From Candidatus Jidaibacter sp. (GTDB lineage Bacteria > Pseudomonadota > Alphaproteobacteria > Rickettsiales > Midichloriaceae): DNA of 5,517 bases. Below are positions 5,143 to 5,517 of this stretch, one piece after another. A program made the position numbers and the translations under genes. The stretch lies in NCBI GenBank assembly GCA_021298045.1, contig JAJTHY010000141.1, positions 1-5,517 on the forward strand, written 5' to 3'. The notes beneath the pieces were generated by a model. It was not told the DNA's origin. It searched no databases and worked only from the letters and a program-made list of their open reading frames with translations. Numbering within the stretch: position 1 is the first letter of the stretch; every line of letters begins with the position of its first letter.

Positions 5143-5386
5143 CCAGGTAGATGTAAAATATGATAAATTTTTACTTACACACTTTATCTTACGCCCTCGG
5201 ATCATCCGATATCCAAGATCGCAGAACTCCTCCCGTGGAACATTAAACTAGATTAACCCACTGCACTAGACCTCCTTTACTGTACGCTTACGCATAGCCT
5301 ATAGCATTTGTTTTTCACCGCTAATCTATTCAAATTCAGTCGCTTACGACACTTCTTTATAATAAGTGTGGGGTACTATTGTTTTA

Positions 5387-5414
5387 TTGATACTTTCCTC
5401 TCACTATCTATAAA
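5387..5414 (+). promoter_or_regulatory. Putative sigma-70 promoter facing the right edge
   Basis: TTGATA (5387-5392) and TATAAA (5409-5414), each five of six to consensus, are separated by 16 nt. Transcription would start near 5421 and read toward the right edge. A perfect TATAAT at 5427-5432 lies just downstream but has no good -35. Confidence 0.45.
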
Positions 5415-5484
5415 ACTAATTTCACTTATAATTAGAGTTTACATTAAAACCTTAATTCAGCTTTCAAAGTAACAGCGTGGCTTT

Positions 5485-5493
5485 TGCTATACT
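5485..5493 (+). promoter_or_regulatory. Putative extended -10 promoter near the right edge
   Basis: TGCTATACT combines the extended TGn motif with a five-of-six -10 box (TATACT, 5488-5493). No clear -35 is present, which extended -10 promoters can tolerate. The expected start is near 5500, reading out of the window. Confidence 0.35.
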
Positions 5494-5517
5494 TTTTCAG
5501 GGTTCCGACATAACCAA

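Larger units (their letters stand above)
5143..5517. other. Right-hand stretch without a supported gene
   Basis: No convincing protein or known RNA gene was found on either strand. It contains a near-palindrome TCGGAT-C-ATCCGA (5197-5209), a small stem ACACTT/AAGTGT (5349-5354/5364-5369), and promoter-like boxes toward the right edge. The longest starts give peptides under 30 residues. It is probably the upstream region of a gene beyond the window. Confidence 0.5.

Noticed and set aside
4957..5163. Plus-strand 68-aa frame starting with TTG.
   Set aside because: It has no Shine-Dalgarno and no recognised domain, and it runs through an intrinsic terminator at 5109-5142. An RNA gene fits the signals better, though coding is not excluded.
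5160..5246. 28-aa frame MINFYLHTLSYALG... whose ATG overlaps the TGA of the previous frame (ATGA).
   Set aside because: Very short, no family resemblance, and its upstream partner frame is itself doubtful.
5264..5278. Perfect Shine-Dalgarno-like AAAGGAGGT on the minus strand (ACCTCCTTT on plus), which could also resemble a 16S rRNA 3' end.
   Set aside because: On the minus strand only a seven-codon GTG frame follows. On the plus strand the bases before it do not match the conserved 16S 3' end.

Overview
The window comes from an AT-rich bacterial genome, most likely an alphaproteobacterium of the Rickettsiales/Holosporales type (intracellular symbionts). Four things suggest this. One gene encodes the TIM-barrel domain of the alphaproteobacterial gene transfer agent (GTA). 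There is an ankyrin-repeat fragment. A large repeat-rich exported protein is present. The tRNA-His gene encodes G-1 opposite C73, the ancestral form that many free-living alphaproteobacteria have lost. The lineage is inferred; the window contains no rRNA or other marker gene.

Layout. All protein genes lie on the minus strand across the left 4.5 kb. Positions 1-1467 hold the 5' part of a large exported beta-strand-repeat (autotransporter/adhesin-like) gene that runs off the left edge. It has nested 127-aa and 19-aa repeats and an unclear start. Positions 1468-1650 are AT-rich and palindromic: a weak promoter, a 16-bp palindrome and a long hairpin. Positions 1648-2103 hold an ankyrin-repeat remnant that ends in two consecutive stop codons. 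These are followed in the same frame by 54 open codons containing one transmembrane segment. A rho-independent terminator (2111-2162) separates this from a complete Bax-inhibitor-1 family membrane protein gene (2206-2925) with its own promoter. Upstream of that is a complete gene for an exported, free-standing GTA TIM-barrel protein (3026-4480).

The right part reads on the plus strand: tRNA-Tyr(GTA), tRNA-His(GTG), then about 700 nt without a convincing protein gene. Within those 700 nt a TATAAT box, a structured stretch of about 178 nt and a hairpin-plus-T-tract terminator outline a candidate small RNA gene (about 4954-5132). Promoter-like boxes near 5387-5493 point to a gene beyond the right edge.

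The genes do not form one pathway. They look like separate transcription units: a surface protein, a secreted enzyme-like protein, a stress-related membrane protein and tRNA genes. No CRISPR array, insertion sequence or complete mobile element was seen. The most interesting items are the secreted stand-alone GTA TIM barrel, the candidate small RNA, the nested repeat architecture, and the ankyrin/transmembrane reading frame split by a double stop.
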